Below, one piece after another: positions 25,094 to 33,083 of a DNA stretch of 64,000 nucleotides. The stretch is taken from the NCBI GenBank assembly GCA_028289425.1, contig JANQPL010000018.1, forward strand, positions 310,001 to 374,000, in the 5' to 3' direction. The first letter of the stretch is position 1. Each line of letters begins with the position of its first letter. This DNA comes from Alphaproteobacteria bacterium. Its GTDB lineage: Bacteria > Pseudomonadota > Alphaproteobacteria > JANQMY01. A model generated the notes under the pieces. The model was not told where the DNA came from. It was given only the letters and a program-made list of their open reading frames with translations, and did not search any database. Both the position numbers and the translations under genes were made by a program.

Positions 25094-26638
25094 ATGATGA
25101 CCGCACACGCCCCACAATCCGTATTTCAAGCTCTCGACAAGACAGGGACCGGAGTCGTGCCGGTTCAAGATATTGTCGGGCGGCTCAATTTGGCCGGCTT
25201 TAAAAGCGACGATCCCCGGCTTGCAGGCACGCTTGATCAACTCTATGGGCTGGGCGATCTGGTCAATCCGGATGAGTTCGAAAACTTGACCTATCCGGGC
25301 CACTCGTTGATCGAACGGATCGTGAAAGAAGAATTGGTCATACCCCAATTTGGCGAGTTTACCGAAAGGTTTCAAGAGATCTACGACGTTACCGCCGCCA
25401 ATAAAGGGGGACGGGTGGCGTCCTACATACCGCAATTGGCGCGGGTCGACCCGGACCAATTCGGCGTCGCTGTCTGCACGATCGACGGACAACGGGCCGT
25501 CATCGGCGACACGGATATTCCGTTCACGTTTCAATCAAGTTCGAAGCCGTTCCTGTACAGCGCGGCGCTTGAGAATCTGGGTGAAGAACGTGTTCATCGC
25601 CATGTGGGCCGCGAGCCAAGCGGCCAGACTTTCAACGAGCTCACGCTCAACAAAATCGGCCTGCCCCACAATCCCATGATCAATGCGGGCGCGATTATGA
25701 GCGCGAGCTTGATCTTGCCCAACTTGCCCATGGCGGAGCGTTTCGAAGCGTTTACGAAATTGCTGACACGGATATCGGGCGGCCGTCGTCCCGGTTTTAA
25801 CAATGCGATCTACCATTCCGAACGGGAAACCGCAGATCGCAACTTCGCCTTGGCCCACTACATGCGGGAGGTTGGCGCGTTTCCGGAAGAAACCGACATC
25901 TTCAAAACGCTCGACTTTTACTTCGCCGTCTGTTCCATCGAAACCACGGCGCGGGACATGGCAACGGCTGCGGCCACCTTCGCCAATGGCGGCGTTGTCC
26001 CGCAAACCGGCACGCGGGTGTTCCGCAACGACACGGTCAAAAATTGCCTGTCGATGATGTATTCCTGCGGCATGTATGACTATTCGGGCGAATTCGCTTT
26101 CCGCGTCGGCATACCGGCAAAATCATCCGTATCCGGCGTGATCATGGCGGTCATTCCGAATGTCATGGGTATGGCCATCTGGTCGCCGCGGATCGACGAA
26201 ACGGGCAACAGCGTCCGCGCGGTCGAGTTCTTGGAGCGTGTGGTCGCCACGTTTAATTTCCATAACTACGACAGCCTTGTGGAAACGCGGAAGATCGATC
26301 CCCGGCGCCGGCGCCAGACCACGGACCTTAATGCCACCTTCAGCGCCATTCATGCGGCCAGCACGGGCGACATCGACTCGCTTCAGCGCTTGGTGGCGTA
26401 TGGGCATTCGCTGGACTGCGAAGATTATGACGGGCGAACCCCGCTACATCTCGCCGCCGCCGAAGGTCATGCGAATGTGGTGAAGTATTTGTGTAGTCAA
26501 GGCGTTGCCTACAAGCCGGAAGACCGATGGGGCAACACGCCGCTCGATGACGCCGTTCGTCACGAACACGCTTCAGTGATCGAACTGCTCTCCGGCGGTG
26601 AGGGATGCTCCGACCTGTGCTGTCAGGCTGCGGAATAA
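25094..26638 (+). CDS. glsA: Glutaminase with EF-hand-like N-terminus and C-terminal ankyrin repeats
   Basis: A 514-residue enzyme that hydrolyses glutamine to glutamate and ammonia. An N-terminal helical domain carries an EF-hand-like loop, DKTGTGVVPVQD (15-26). The glutaminase core spans about 80-425 with QSSSKPF holding the catalytic Ser/Lys (S148, K151), NPMINAGAI, ERETADRNFAL and GIPAKSSVSG. The end has two to three ankyrin repeats (DGRTPLHLAAAEGHANVVKYL, then RWGNTPLDDAVRHEHASVIELL). Common bacterial GlsA/YbaS enzymes are near 310 residues; this order is that of animal kidney-type glutaminase. The ATG follows AGAGGAGACTGG. The symbol denotes the enzyme class, not orthology to the short form. 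Confidence 0.93.
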   Translation: MMTAHAPQSVFQALDKTGTGVVPVQDIVGRLNLAGFKSDDPRLAGTLDQLYGLGDLVNPDEFENLTYPGHSLIERIVKEELVIPQFGEFTERFQEIYDVTAANKGGRVASYIPQLARVDPDQFGVAVCTIDGQRAVIGDTDIPFTFQSSSKPFLYSAALENLGEERVHRHVGREPSGQTFNELTLNKIGLPHNPMINAGAIMSASLILPNLPMAERFEAFTKLLTRISGGRRPGFNNAIYHSERETADRNFALAHYMREVGAFPEETDIFKTLDFYFAVCSIETTARDMATAAATFANGGVVPQTGTRVFRNDTVKNCLSMMYSCGMYDYSGEFAFRVGIPAKSSVSGVIMAVIPNVMGMAIWSPRIDETGNSVRAVEFLERVVATFNFHNYDSLVETRKIDPRRRRQTTDLNATFSAIHAASTGDIDSLQRLVAYGHSLDCEDYDGRTPLHLAAAEGHANVVKYLCSQGVAYKPEDRWGNTPLDDAVRHEHASVIELLSGGEGCSDLCCQAAE

Positions 26639-26775
26639 TCACGGTCCTCAAGCAAAATTTTCGGATACACGGTCGATGTCGCCCCACAGAGCGGGGCGAC
26701 ATTCTTGCGATTAAGGCGTATGCTGATTGGAACGCGCGGAAATGCCCACTGCGCTGCTGCACAAGGAGAACGCCT

Positions 26776-27276
26776 ATGCAAGAACTTGCCATTGTGCTGA
26801 CAATTGCCGTGCTCGCCCTTCTCCTTGCCGCCTTTACGACGATTGCCGCCGCCATCGCCGGCAATGCGGACCATCCGCTCGACGCACGTCAAGCCATTCG
26901 GCTGCGCAATGTGCTGATCACCAGTTTCGCCCTGCTCATCGCGGCGCTTATCCCCCTGCCTATTCTTCTTTTGGGACTGGCGGATGATTTGGCCTGGCGC
27001 ATCGCCGCGGGTCTGGCTGCCGTGGTTACCTTGGCATCGAATTTTGTCGGTCTCCAAACAGCGCGCACGGCCCGGTCCATCGAACAAACCAGCAAGACCG
27101 TCATTGCGGCATCTTTGATGTTGAGCGGCGCCACATTCGGCTGCTTCCTGCTGGGCGTGGTCGCCGATCACCCGCCGTTCTGGTTTGTGACGGCGCTGGT
27201 GCTGGTGGTTCTGGTCGCCCTGCTGAGCGCTGTGCGATTGTTGTTCTCTCTTACGCTGTTTGATGCGTTGACGTGA
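26776..27276 (+). CDS. Four-helix hypothetical membrane protein
   Basis: A 166-residue product with four hydrophobic segments: AIVLTIAVLALLLAAFTTI, LITSFALLIAALIPLPILLLG, a third near TVIAASLMLSGATFGCFLLG and a fourth WFVTALVLVVLVALLSAV. Short polar links contain ADHPLDARQAIR and QTARTARSIEQTSK. The ATG has an ideal AAGGAGAACGCCT before it; the longer frame from 26605 is not needed. Family not recognised. It is co-directional with the glutaminase gene, 137 bases downstream, but no functional link is visible. Confidence 0.7.
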   Translation: MQELAIVLTIAVLALLLAAFTTIAAAIAGNADHPLDARQAIRLRNVLITSFALLIAALIPLPILLLGLADDLAWRIAAGLAAVVTLASNFVGLQTARTARSIEQTSKTVIAASLMLSGATFGCFLLGVVADHPPFWFVTALVLVVLVALLSAVRLLFSLTLFDALT

Positions 27277-27325
27277 TAGGCCTAATGAATGAACAAGGGT
27301 TCTGACCAGTCGTGAGGCCAGGCTT

Positions 27326-27835
27326 TTGTTCAAGATTGAAATCCTGAGGTCGAAATGGGGTGGCTTCGACGAAGCGCGCCAATCTCTAGAACTCGACACA
27401 GCCATTGATGTCGCTTTGACCGGTGACATGCGGCTACGCATTGGTGGACGGCATGGGACCTTCGAAGATGTCTGGCTGCCCTGGATTTCTTCCAGTTTGT
27501 CTTCGGTCGTGCACGCTTTACAAAACCCAAATAACTCGCTCGCCTCTTGGGATGTGCTGATCCCGGATTACGATACGCATATCGGCCTGAAACGCGTTTC
27601 GGATAAGATCCAGGTCTCATGGCTGGTAGCTCGCAGACAACGGCTCACGGCAGTAACACTACCGGCAAAGGCGGTCATCGACGAAATTGATAAGTTTGAC
27701 AGGCACGTCTGCGCGAAAATTGCGGCCGCCGAACCAAAGCTCAGATGGCACATCCGCCGAAGACGTGCTCCTCAGTCGGTTGGAAACCACAAATTCACGG
27801 TGATACGCCGTCCCGGTGCGTGGTCAGAGGACTAG
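27326..27835 (+). CDS. Hypothetical protein (169 aa)
   Basis: A soluble mixed alpha/beta protein without signal peptide. It opens FKIEILRSKWGGFDEARQSLELD, has a central WLPWISSSLSSVVHAL and ends in a basic stretch (RWHIRRRRAPQSVGNHKF). The start is a TTG; no ATG lies early in the frame and GAGGCCAGG stands about eight bases ahead. Its stop overlaps that of the convergent large secreted-protein gene in a shared CTAG. I do not recognise the family, and the non-ATG start lowers certainty. Confidence 0.5.
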   Translation: MFKIEILRSKWGGFDEARQSLELDTAIDVALTGDMRLRIGGRHGTFEDVWLPWISSSLSSVVHALQNPNNSLASWDVLIPDYDTHIGLKRVSDKIQVSWLVARRQRLTAVTLPAKAVIDEIDKFDRHVCAKIAAAEPKLRWHIRRRRAPQSVGNHKFTVIRRPGAWSED

Positions 27836-29568
27836 CGCTGCGCGGTCCGCTCAAACTGGGGCGGCATGGGGCGCAGGGTGACCGACGCAACGAGCGCGCC
27901 AATGTCCGCAGGCGGACTTTGCTTTAAACCCTTGCGCGGGCCGGACAGGCCGATCATGGTCAACCCGTAGCCCGTATTGCGATCGTCCGTCACATCGATC
28001 ATCCGACGCATGAAGCGTTGGGCGCGATACCAATCGGCCTTCGCTTGATCCTTGATGCAGGCATGGCCTTCATCGAACGTCGCCTCGCCCCAGCGCATTT
28101 CCGGGCAATGATACGGATCGAACGACATATCGAACAGACGCCGGCCCATTTGCGACAGGGTGACCACCCGCTTGCGCCCGCTGGAAGTGCGGTAGTGAAG
28201 CGCACAAGCCGCGTTTTCATCGAGCATGATTTGCGCAAGATCGCGTTTCAAACTAATGCCGCTATAGGCCAGGGTTTCGTCCCAGCCGTAATACTGGTCG
28301 ACCATGGCCGACATGTCCCGGTGCAACGTCACATAGGCGCGCTTGATCTCAGCATCGAGCCTTGCCGTCGCATGTGTGGCCCAAACCTCGTCGTCTCCAT
28401 TGAAAATACTCTTGGGCAGCCTTTGCGGATGCTCCAGCCTATGAATGCGCGCCCTGCGGGTGGCTTCCACCAACGTCATACGCGATTGCAGTTGCGTGCA
28501 AATGTTTCGAAGCCCGGTGCGCAGCGTGACCAGCGGGTCGGGCACCGCTTGGCCGTCCAGGGCCATAGTATGGCGCACATATTCGTAGAAATTGTGGTCA
28601 AGACCGTCATGAACGAAACGGGCGGTCTGCCATGGCTCGGGCTTTGGTTGTTCTTGTTCTTTCTTACGCCGCCAGCGCTTGCGCTCTCTTTTAGGTTCTT
28701 CCTCCGCCTGTGGATGGGTGCCCACATATTGCTCGACGGAATAGTCTGCCAATGTCTCGTTTTGAGCGAGCTCAATCCAGCCGCCCACAAGAGAGCCATC
28801 GGCCTGGCGGCTCGCCCCCACCAATTGAATGGGGCGCCAGTTACGGAAGCCCGACCCCAAATCCGCCGCCGTGCGCGGTATGCCCCGGCCATAAGTGCCG
28901 CGGGCAACTGAATTGTCGGGGCTTGCGTCGACCCACAATATGCGGCCGTCGGGCTTCACCTCATAAACGATCACCACATGAGCGTTGATGTCGTAAATCA
29001 TGGTGCCCGGGCGAATGGCGCCGCGGCTGATCTTGATGGGATAGGTGTCGGTGTCCCGTCCGTCATTCAGTTCCGGGTGGGTTCTGAAGGTGGCGGAATA
29101 GACATAGTCGCGAATGCGCGTGCGCACCCAGCGGAAATCTTTCTCGGCGCCCAGATAAGGGGTGGTCACCTGGGTGCGGGAGACAACCACATTCCCCTTG
29201 GTGGAAAAGCGCGGGTCATCCCCCACTGCTACCGGTGCCATTGTATCGGCAAAGGCGAAAGGCAGCCCTTTCTTCCAGGCAAAATAAGCGCGCAGATAAT
29301 ACGGAAAATCGGCGCAGTCGCCGGTGAAGGTGAGGCCCGGCGGGTCGGACCGGCGATAGGGATTGGCCTGCGGGTCGGACATGCATTCCGTGACGGTGGC
29401 ACAATCGCTATTGCCCATGCTGATGACGAGCTGCTGGAACTCCAGCTCATCCTGTTGGGACCAGCTTTCCTTGGTGATTTTCCAGGCGAACGGATTTGCC
29501 CAAGCGGCGGTGGGGGCAGCCCCCATCAAGCCCAGCGAAACACAAACAACCCAAAAATATCGCAACAC
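27832..29568 (-). CDS. Large secreted protein with a papain/transglutaminase-like Cys-His-Asp signature
   Basis: A product of about 578 residues with an N-terminal signal peptide (a hydrophobic core, then PTAAWA). Near residue 85 FTGDCADFPYYLRAYFAWKK places a Cys at the start of a long helix; INAHVVIVYEV follows at H197 and WVDASPDN at D214. This C-H-D order and strand context fit a papain/transglutaminase-like fold. A basic linker (EEPKRERKRWRRKKEQ) separates it from a C-terminal helical region of about 250 residues with no recognised domain. The frame runs to a TTG at 29634; a GTG after GGGGTGAG is preferred. Substrate unknown; a cell-wall or protein-crosslink target is possible. Confidence 0.7.
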   Translation of the reverse strand: MLRYFWVVCVSLGLMGAAPTAAWANPFAWKITKESWSQQDELEFQQLVISMGNSDCATVTECMSDPQANPYRRSDPPGLTFTGDCADFPYYLRAYFAWKKGLPFAFADTMAPVAVGDDPRFSTKGNVVVSRTQVTTPYLGAEKDFRWVRTRIRDYVYSATFRTHPELNDGRDTDTYPIKISRGAIRPGTMIYDINAHVVIVYEVKPDGRILWVDASPDNSVARGTYGRGIPRTAADLGSGFRNWRPIQLVGASRQADGSLVGGWIELAQNETLADYSVEQYVGTHPQAEEEPKRERKRWRRKKEQEQPKPEPWQTARFVHDGLDHNFYEYVRHTMALDGQAVPDPLVTLRTGLRNICTQLQSRMTLVEATRRARIHRLEHPQRLPKSIFNGDDEVWATHATARLDAEIKRAYVTLHRDMSAMVDQYYGWDETLAYSGISLKRDLAQIMLDENAACALHYRTSSGRKRVVTLSQMGRRLFDMSFDPYHCPEMRWGEATFDEGHACIKDQAKADWYRAQRFMRRMIDVTDDRNTGYGLTMIGLSGPRKGLKQSPPADIGALVASVTLRPMPPQFERTAQR

Positions 29569-29772
29569 CTCACCCCATCCCTTTGACCGGGAACCCTCTT
29601 GGTTAAAGGTCCCCCGCGAGCCAAGATCTGTCAAGCTTTCCGCAAGCTTTCACGACGATTTGGCAAGGGTAAGCGGGGCCTCTTAAAAATGGGTGAGAGG
29701 CTGCTTGCGAGCGTGCAAACCCAAATGATAGCGTCACCGCAAAACGCCAATCGATCACAGCGAGGCCCCTTC

Positions 29773-30912
29773 ATGTCTTCCGAAATCCGCCCCTTTTCCC
29801 TGGAAATCCCGCAAAGCGAACTCGATGACCTGAAGCAGCGCCTAAAGAACACACGCTGGCCGGACAAGGAAACGCCAGACGATTGGAGCCAGGGGCTGCC
29901 CCTCGCCTATGCCCAGGAGCTGTGTGCCTATTGGGCGGACCAATATGATTGGCGCCGCTGTGAAGCCATGCTCAATCAGTACGACCAGTTCATCACCGAG
30001 ATCGACGGCCTGGACATTCACTTCCTGCACATCAAGTCCAAACACGAAGATGCGCTGCCTTTGGTCATCACCCATGGCTGGCCGGGTTCCGTCATCGAAT
30101 TCCATAAAGTGATCGGCCCCCTCACCGACCCGACGGCCCATGGCGGCAAGGAAGCGGATGCGTTCCACCTGGTGCTGCCGACCATTCCCGGCTACGGCTT
30201 TTCCGGCAAGCCCACCAAGCCGGGATGGAACATCGAAAAAATCGGCACCGCGTGGGCGCAGCTTATGGGGCGTCTCGGTTACGACCGGTACGGCGCGCAA
30301 GGGGGCGACTGGGGCTCTGCCATTACCTCCGCCATTGGTGCCAAGGATCCCGACCATTGCGCCGGCATCCACGTGAACATGGTGGCGGCCGCCCCTGATC
30401 CCGACACCATGAACGACCTAACCGATAAAGAGCAGGCCGCCCTTGCAAGCCTGCAGCATTATCAGGATTGGGATTCCGGTTATTCGAAACAACAGTCCAC
30501 GCGGCCGCAAACGCTTGGCTATGGCCTGGTGGATTCCCCCGCCGGCCAATGCGCCTGGATTGTGGAGAAATTCTGGTCCTGGATGGATTGCGACGGCCAC
30601 CCTGAAAACATTCTGACCAAAGACGAAATACTGGACAATGTGATGATGTATTGGCTGCCTGGCGCGGGCGCCTCATCGGGCCGGCTTTACTGGCAGAGCT
30701 TCAACAATTTCACCGCCGGCGTGATCAATGTGCCCACCGGGTGCAGCGTGTTCCCCAAGGAGATCATGCGCGCCTCCCAGCGCTGGGCCAAAAAGCGGTA
30801 CACGGACATTCAGTTCTGGAACGAGCACGACAAGGGCGGCCATTTCGCTGCCTTCGAACAGCCCGAGGCGTTCGTGGGCGACGTGCGCGCGTTTTTCGCG
30901 AAGGTGCGTTAG
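29773..30912 (+). CDS. Epoxide hydrolase (EHN-domain, alpha/beta fold)
   Basis: A 379-residue enzyme with an N-terminal EHN-type domain (RPFSLEIPQSELDDLKQRLKNTRWP) ahead of the alpha/beta hydrolase core. Landmarks are HGWPGS (101-106) for the oxyanion hole, GGDWGS with nucleophile D179, and GGHFAAFEQPE with catalytic H357. Tyrosines that polarise the epoxide are expected in the cap. This matches the microsomal-type/juvenile-hormone-type epoxide hydrolase group. The ATG has GAGG ahead; the long N-terminal frame from 29599 overlaps the divergent gene and is rejected. It converges with the MoaD-like gene, their stops overlapping. Confidence 0.92.
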   Translation: MSSEIRPFSLEIPQSELDDLKQRLKNTRWPDKETPDDWSQGLPLAYAQELCAYWADQYDWRRCEAMLNQYDQFITEIDGLDIHFLHIKSKHEDALPLVITHGWPGSVIEFHKVIGPLTDPTAHGGKEADAFHLVLPTIPGYGFSGKPTKPGWNIEKIGTAWAQLMGRLGYDRYGAQGGDWGSAITSAIGAKDPDHCAGIHVNMVAAAPDPDTMNDLTDKEQAALASLQHYQDWDSGYSKQQSTRPQTLGYGLVDSPAGQCAWIVEKFWSWMDCDGHPENILTKDEILDNVMMYWLPGAGASSGRLYWQSFNNFTAGVINVPTGCSVFPKEIMRASQRWAKKRYTDIQFWNEHDKGGHFAAFEQPEAFVGDVRAFFAKVR

Positions 30913-31181
30913 CCCCCCGAAACGGAATTGATCACGGTCACCCGGTCGCCGGGGGATAACGGCATGGCGAGCGGGTCGGCGGTGCGCCAGAATTCCTCAT
31001 TCTTGATGAAGCGGATGTGGCGGCGCACATTCCCTGCCTCATCGAAGAAGTGGGTCTTGAGGCCGGGCGCGCGCGCGATAATATCTTGCAAGACGTCGCC
31101 TAAGGTTGCACCCTCGCCTGTGGCCTCTGACACGCCCGTCAGGTTGGCGAGCACCCGCGGCAACTCCACCGTTACCGTCAA
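30909..31181 (-). CDS. MoaD/ThiS-family ubiquitin-like protein
   Basis: A 90-residue beta-grasp protein ending in Gly-Gly (NSVSGG), the mark of sulfur-carrier or ubiquitin-like proteins activated at the C-terminus. VTVELPRVLANLTG, TLGDVLQDIIARAPGL and LSPGDRVTVINSVSGG follow the MoaD pattern. The start is a TTG whose last bases are shared with the stop of the beta-propeller gene (TTGA), so translation is coupled. No molybdopterin or thiamine genes are nearby, so the role is not that of classical MoaD/ThiS by context. Pairing with the propeller gene is discussed in the findings. Confidence 0.88.
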   Translation of the reverse strand: MTVTVELPRVLANLTGVSEATGEGATLGDVLQDIIARAPGLKTHFFDEAGNVRRHIRFIKNEEFWRTADPLAMPLSPGDRVTVINSVSGG

Positions 31182-32290
31182 TGGAAGCTTTCCACGCACA
31201 GCACTTTGGGAAGGCCTTGAACGGCTTCCCGCCAAGTGTCGCCCCCATCGGTGCTGGCATAGACTTGCCCCGCCGACGTACCGAAATAGACGCCGAACGC
31301 CGGCCCCTGATCGATCGCCATCGCGCCCCTTAAGATGCTGGTGTAGAACTCGGTCGGCAGGCCGTTATCGAGCCGCTCCCAACTTTTTCCCTTGTTCCTT
31401 GTGCGGAACACGGCCAGCTCGCCGTCTTTTGGAAAACGAAAATTGTCCCCCGCCAGGGGAATGGCGAACACTGAATCGGTTTCCACATTCATCACCACCG
31501 GAAAGCCGAAAACGCATTTGTGCTTATCGGTGAGTTCCGCGATGGGTAGGCCATCTTCGATCAGCACCCAATGGTCGCCCCCATCGTCGGAGCGGTAGAA
31601 CCCCCGATGGTCCTGGCGATAGATCACGCCCGCGTTTTGCGGGTCGTGGGCCAGGCCATGCACGCAATACCCTTCGTCGGACGACACGCCCTCATTGGCC
31701 GACACCCATGATGTGCCGCCGTCATCGGTGCGGAAAACGCCGGCGGCGGAAATGCCCACCCACAGGCGGTCGGCATTCACGTCATCGGTGAGGATGCTGT
31801 GGCAGCACAGGCCGCCAAAGCCCGCGTTCCAATTATCCCGGGACGGATGATCGTTGAGGCCCTTTACCGGCTGCCAGCTTTGCCCCAAATCGTTGGACAC
31901 GAACAATCCCGCCTCCGACACGCCTGCATAAAGCCGCTTACTGTCGCTATGCAGCTTCCAAATCTGATCCACATAACGCTGCGTCGCCTGCTTCGCCCCC
32001 ATCGGGTCCATGGCGCCCATCAGCCGGTTATGCATGTCGTTGCCGCGCTCGCCCTCTTCGTAGCGCGGGCCGTTTTCGAGCGGGGTGTAGGTCTTGAAAT
32101 CGTCCGTCACCACCACGGTGCAGCCATACACATCGCTGGTGACGCCGATGTAATAGCGGCCATCGGGCCCTTGGGTGGCGGCGGTCACCAACCAGCCCTG
32201 AAGCTCAAGCCCGTCATGGGTCCAGCCGCGGCCATTGCGGCGGAGCGCCACGGCCCCCTTGCCCGTTCCCACAAAGACCACATCTGCCAT
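31178..32290 (-). CDS. Beta-propeller protein with Asp-box (BNR) repeats
   Basis: A 370-residue cytoplasmic-looking protein (no signal peptide) with five Asp-box motifs of the form SxDxGxxW: SNDLGQSW, TDDGGTSW, SDDGGDHW, RNKGKSW and STDGGDTW. This is the pattern of BNR/sialidase/sortilin-type propellers, without the sialidase FRIP arginine start or catalytic residues that I can see. The ATG follows GGGAGGTTCGGCC. The stop overlaps the start of the MoaD-like gene, so the two make a coupled pair. I do not know a characterised function. Confidence 0.85.
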   Translation of the reverse strand: MADVVFVGTGKGAVALRRNGRGWTHDGLELQGWLVTAATQGPDGRYYIGVTSDVYGCTVVVTDDFKTYTPLENGPRYEEGERGNDMHNRLMGAMDPMGAKQATQRYVDQIWKLHSDSKRLYAGVSEAGLFVSNDLGQSWQPVKGLNDHPSRDNWNAGFGGLCCHSILTDDVNADRLWVGISAAGVFRTDDGGTSWVSANEGVSSDEGYCVHGLAHDPQNAGVIYRQDHRGFYRSDDGGDHWVLIEDGLPIAELTDKHKCVFGFPVVMNVETDSVFAIPLAGDNFRFPKDGELAVFRTRNKGKSWERLDNGLPTEFYTSILRGAMAIDQGPAFGVYFGTSAGQVYASTDGGDTWREAVQGLPKVLCVESFH

Positions 32291-32427
32291 GGCCGAACCT
32301 CCCGTTGTCCCGGTGCGGAGCACTCTTTGCGAGTATAACGCCCTTCGTTGTTATTTTTCGCCCTTTTGGCGCTTTTCCTTGAACCCTACTGACCTTTCCC
32401 GCCAAATTACGCCCTTAGGAGATCTAT

Positions 32428-33072
32428 ATGGCCTTGAAGATTATCGGCGCGGGCTTCGGCCGCACCGGCACTTTGTCGTTGAAGATGGCATTGGAGCAGC
32501 TAGGGTTCGACCCCTGCTATCACATGCACGAAGTGTTCTCGAATGAGGGGTTTGTGAATTATTGGGCGGCCGCCGCGAAGGGGGAACCGGTTGATTGGGA
32601 CGAGGTGTTCGAGGGATACGAAGCCACCGTCGACTGGCCCGGCGCCACCTATTGGCGCGAACTTGCCGATCATTATCCTGAGGCAAAAGTCCTGTTGAGC
32701 GTGCGCGAGCCCGGCGGCTGGCACAAAAGTGTCCTGAACACGATTTTCGGGCAGGACAACCAGGAACGTTTCGCCAAACTGCCGGACGATCACCCGTCGA
32801 AGATCATGTACAACCGCCTCTTTGACACCACCTTCGACGGCAAACTATTAGATAAAGACTACGCTATGGGTGTGTTCAACCGGCACGCGGAAGAAGTGAA
32901 GGCAACCATCCCCGCCGACCGTCTGCTCGTCTATGAGGTGGGCAGCGGCTGGGAACCGATTTGCGACTTTCTCGGATTGCCGGTGCCGACGACGGACTAT
33001 CCGCACGCGAACTCTACCGAAGATTTCCGCAAGCATTTCCCAGTCAAACGAAATCATTCCAACAACCCTTAG
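32428..33072 (+). CDS. Sulfotransferase-family P-loop protein
   Basis: A 214-residue protein opening KIIGAGFGRTGTLSLKMALE, the modified P-loop (5'-phosphosulfate loop) of the sulfotransferase family with GRTGTLSL. SVREPGGWHKSVLNT is the 3'-phosphate-binding region, and the end has YEVGSGWEPICDFLGLPVP as in this bacterial/fungal subfamily. It is expected to bind PAPS and sulfate an alcohol or amine, although several family members have no known activity. A TTAGGAGATCTAT lies before the ATG. It precedes the P450 gene by eleven bases on the same strand, so a joint role on one small molecule is possible. Confidence 0.85.
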   Translation: MALKIIGAGFGRTGTLSLKMALEQLGFDPCYHMHEVFSNEGFVNYWAAAAKGEPVDWDEVFEGYEATVDWPGATYWRELADHYPEAKVLLSVREPGGWHKSVLNTIFGQDNQERFAKLPDDHPSKIMYNRLFDTTFDGKLLDKDYAMGVFNRHAEEVKATIPADRLLVYEVGSGWEPICDFLGLPVPTTDYPHANSTEDFRKHFPVKRNHSNNP

Positions 33073-33083
33073 GGCAAAACGCC

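Noticed and set aside
28018-28911. 297-codon plus-strand frame opposite the large secreted protein
   Set aside because: Considered as an alternative gene. The minus strand has a signal peptide and coherent C/H/D blocks; the plus frame lacks a ribosome site.
30909-31181. Classical molybdopterin-synthase small subunit (MoaD)
   Set aside because: The fold and Gly-Gly end match, but there is no moaE, moaA, moeB or thi gene near, and the gene is coupled to a propeller.
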